DNA of 6,630 nucleotides from Rickettsiales bacterium (lineage in GTDB: Bacteria; Pseudomonadota; Alphaproteobacteria; Rickettsiales; 21-14-0-20-44-7), in assembly GCA_023301015.1 (NCBI GenBank), contig JALZVI010000014.1:1-6630 (forward strand), given 5' to 3'. The first letter of the stretch is position 1, and each line of letters starts with the position of its first letter. Shown here one piece after another: positions 5,801-6,630 of the stretch. A model generated the notes under the pieces. That model did not search any database. It was not told the origin of the DNA and saw only the letters and a program-made list of their open reading frames with translations. The translations under genes were made by a program, and so were the position numbers.

Positions 5801-6610
5801 ATGACAAAATTCATCAAAATGAACGGGCTGGGCAATGATTTTGTGATTATTGATCGCCGTACGCAGGCGTTTGAGATTACCGCAGCGGTGGCAAAGAAAG
5901 TGGCTTATCGCCGCTTTGGCGTTGGGTGCGATCAGATAATCCTGCTCGATGCTTGCGAGAATGCTGATATTCATATGGGGATTTATAACTCGGACGGAAG
6001 TCAGTCAGGCGCGTGCGGGAATGCGACACGTTGCGTTGCGCAGTTGATGATAGAGGAGCTGGCCAAGCCGCAAGTGACGATTGAGACTCAGGCGGGAATT
6101 TTATCTGGCGTGCAGACTGAAAATGGAATGATTACGGTGGATATGGGTGAGCCGAGCTTTTTGTGGAATGAAATTCCTTTGTCGCAGGAAGTTGATGCTT
6201 TGTCATTGCCGATTGAATCTGGTGAGCTGAAAAACCCCGTGGCAGTTAGCATGGGCAATCCGCATATCGTATTTTTTGTTGATGACGTGGAGAAGGTGAA
6301 TTTGCGTGCGCATGGAACGGAATTGGAGAATAACGCTCTCTTTCCCGAGCGTACGAATGTGAGCATTGCGCAGGTGATGCCTAATGAAGAAATTCGTGTG
6401 AAAGTTTGGGAGCGCGGAGTTGGAAAGACTCTGGCATGCGGAACGGCGGCGTGTGCCGTGCTTGTTGCAGCGATTGCGGTGGAGAAAATTTCCATCACAA
6501 AAACAATTATATCATTACCCGGTGGTAAGTTGGAAATTGAGTGGAACGATGCTGGACGCGTGCTGATGAGTGGTGCTGTGGAGAAAGTATTCGCAGGTGA
6601 GTTGTTTTAA
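5801..6610 (+). CDS. dapF: Diaminopimelate epimerase (lysine and peptidoglycan precursor synthesis)
   Basis: Interconverts LL- and meso-diaminopimelate without a cofactor, using two cysteines as acid and base; meso-DAP feeds lysine synthesis and the peptidoglycan stem peptide. The 269 residues are full length. The N-terminal signature MNGLGNDF is at 7-14. Catalytic Cys72 lies in SGACGNATRC (69-78) and Cys213 in ACGTAACA (212-219), each in its own half of the pseudo-symmetric fold. GNPH (152-155) and ERG (204-206) are substrate-binding segments. All key residues are kept, so it should be active. It is 38 bp after the hypothetical gene and has no Shine-Dalgarno; a promoter-like -10 ends 6 nt before the ATG. 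Its stop is followed within 4-6 bp by a CTTCCCCGC sequence, recalling what follows argF. No other dap gene is in view. Confidence 0.97.
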   Translation: MTKFIKMNGLGNDFVIIDRRTQAFEITAAVAKKVAYRRFGVGCDQIILLDACENADIHMGIYNSDGSQSGACGNATRCVAQLMIEELAKPQVTIETQAGILSGVQTENGMITVDMGEPSFLWNEIPLSQEVDALSLPIESGELKNPVAVSMGNPHIVFFVDDVEKVNLRAHGTELENNALFPERTNVSIAQVMPNEEIRVKVWERGVGKTLACGTAACAVLVAAIAVEKISITKTIISLPGGKLEIEWNDAGRVLMSGAVEKVFAGELF

Positions 6611-6613
6611 TTG

Positions 6614-6630
6614 CTTCCCCGCAGTTTTAC
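6614..6630 (+). repeat. Possible start of another dispersed-repeat copy, cut by the window end
   Basis: CTTCCCCGC at 6614-6622 resembles the CTCCCCGCT end of the 101-bp element and sits just after the dapF stop codon, as the element sits just after the argF stop (TAATTGCTTCCCCGC against TAAATTACTCCCCGC). Only seven consecutive bases (TCCCCGC) are shared, so chance cannot be excluded. The window ends before the rest could be checked. Confidence 0.25.

Noticed and set aside
6088..6498. 136-residue open frame opposite dapF
   Set aside because: Antisense to the catalytic half of dapF with no motif of its own.

Overview
The window looks like ordinary housekeeping chromosome from a Gram-negative bacterium, most likely an alphaproteobacterium. 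The grounds are the RlmN sequence ([14 protein letters not shown] followed by [13 protein letters not shown], an alphaproteobacterial flavour), a TolQ with an Ala-rich N-terminal tail, and a ybgC-tolQ pair. Intact histidine, arginine and lysine/diaminopimelate genes suggest a prototrophic, probably free-living cell rather than a reduced endosymbiont. Base composition is moderate: about 50% G+C in sampled blocks of rlmN, and lower in the first hypothetical gene.

Layout. Positions 1-162 hold pieces of a short dispersed GC-rich repeat and then the leader of an unrecognised gene (169-942, +). That gene converges on rlmN (935-2047, -), and their stop codons lie inside the same few bases. A block of four minus-strand genes, read right to left, is ybgC (4357-3977), tolQ (3922-3149), argF (3096-2200) and rlmN (2047-935). 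Between argF and rlmN lies a 101-bp element bounded by a perfect 9-bp inverted repeat, which shares three sequence blocks with the left edge of the window. A 54-bp divergent promoter region separates ybgC from a plus-strand block: hisB (4412-5002), an unrecognised gene with a GTG start (5037-5762) and dapF (5801-6610). The last 20 bases are non-coding.

How the genes fit together. RlmN modifies 23S rRNA and tRNA. ArgF, HisB and DapF are single steps of three separate amino-acid or cell-wall pathways, each away from its usual pathway neighbours. YbgC and TolQ belong to the Tol-Pal envelope locus, but argF, not tolR, follows tolQ, so the canonical tol cluster is broken here.

The strongest cross-cutting signal is how transcription and translation begin. 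Several genes have a promoter-like -10 box ending only 6-8 nt before the start codon and no Shine-Dalgarno sequence (rlmN, ybgC, hisB, dapF, probably the GTG gene). This predicts leaderless or nearly leaderless mRNAs. Only the first hypothetical gene has a strong Shine-Dalgarno. I see no defence system, CRISPR array, transposase, prophage gene or RNA gene.
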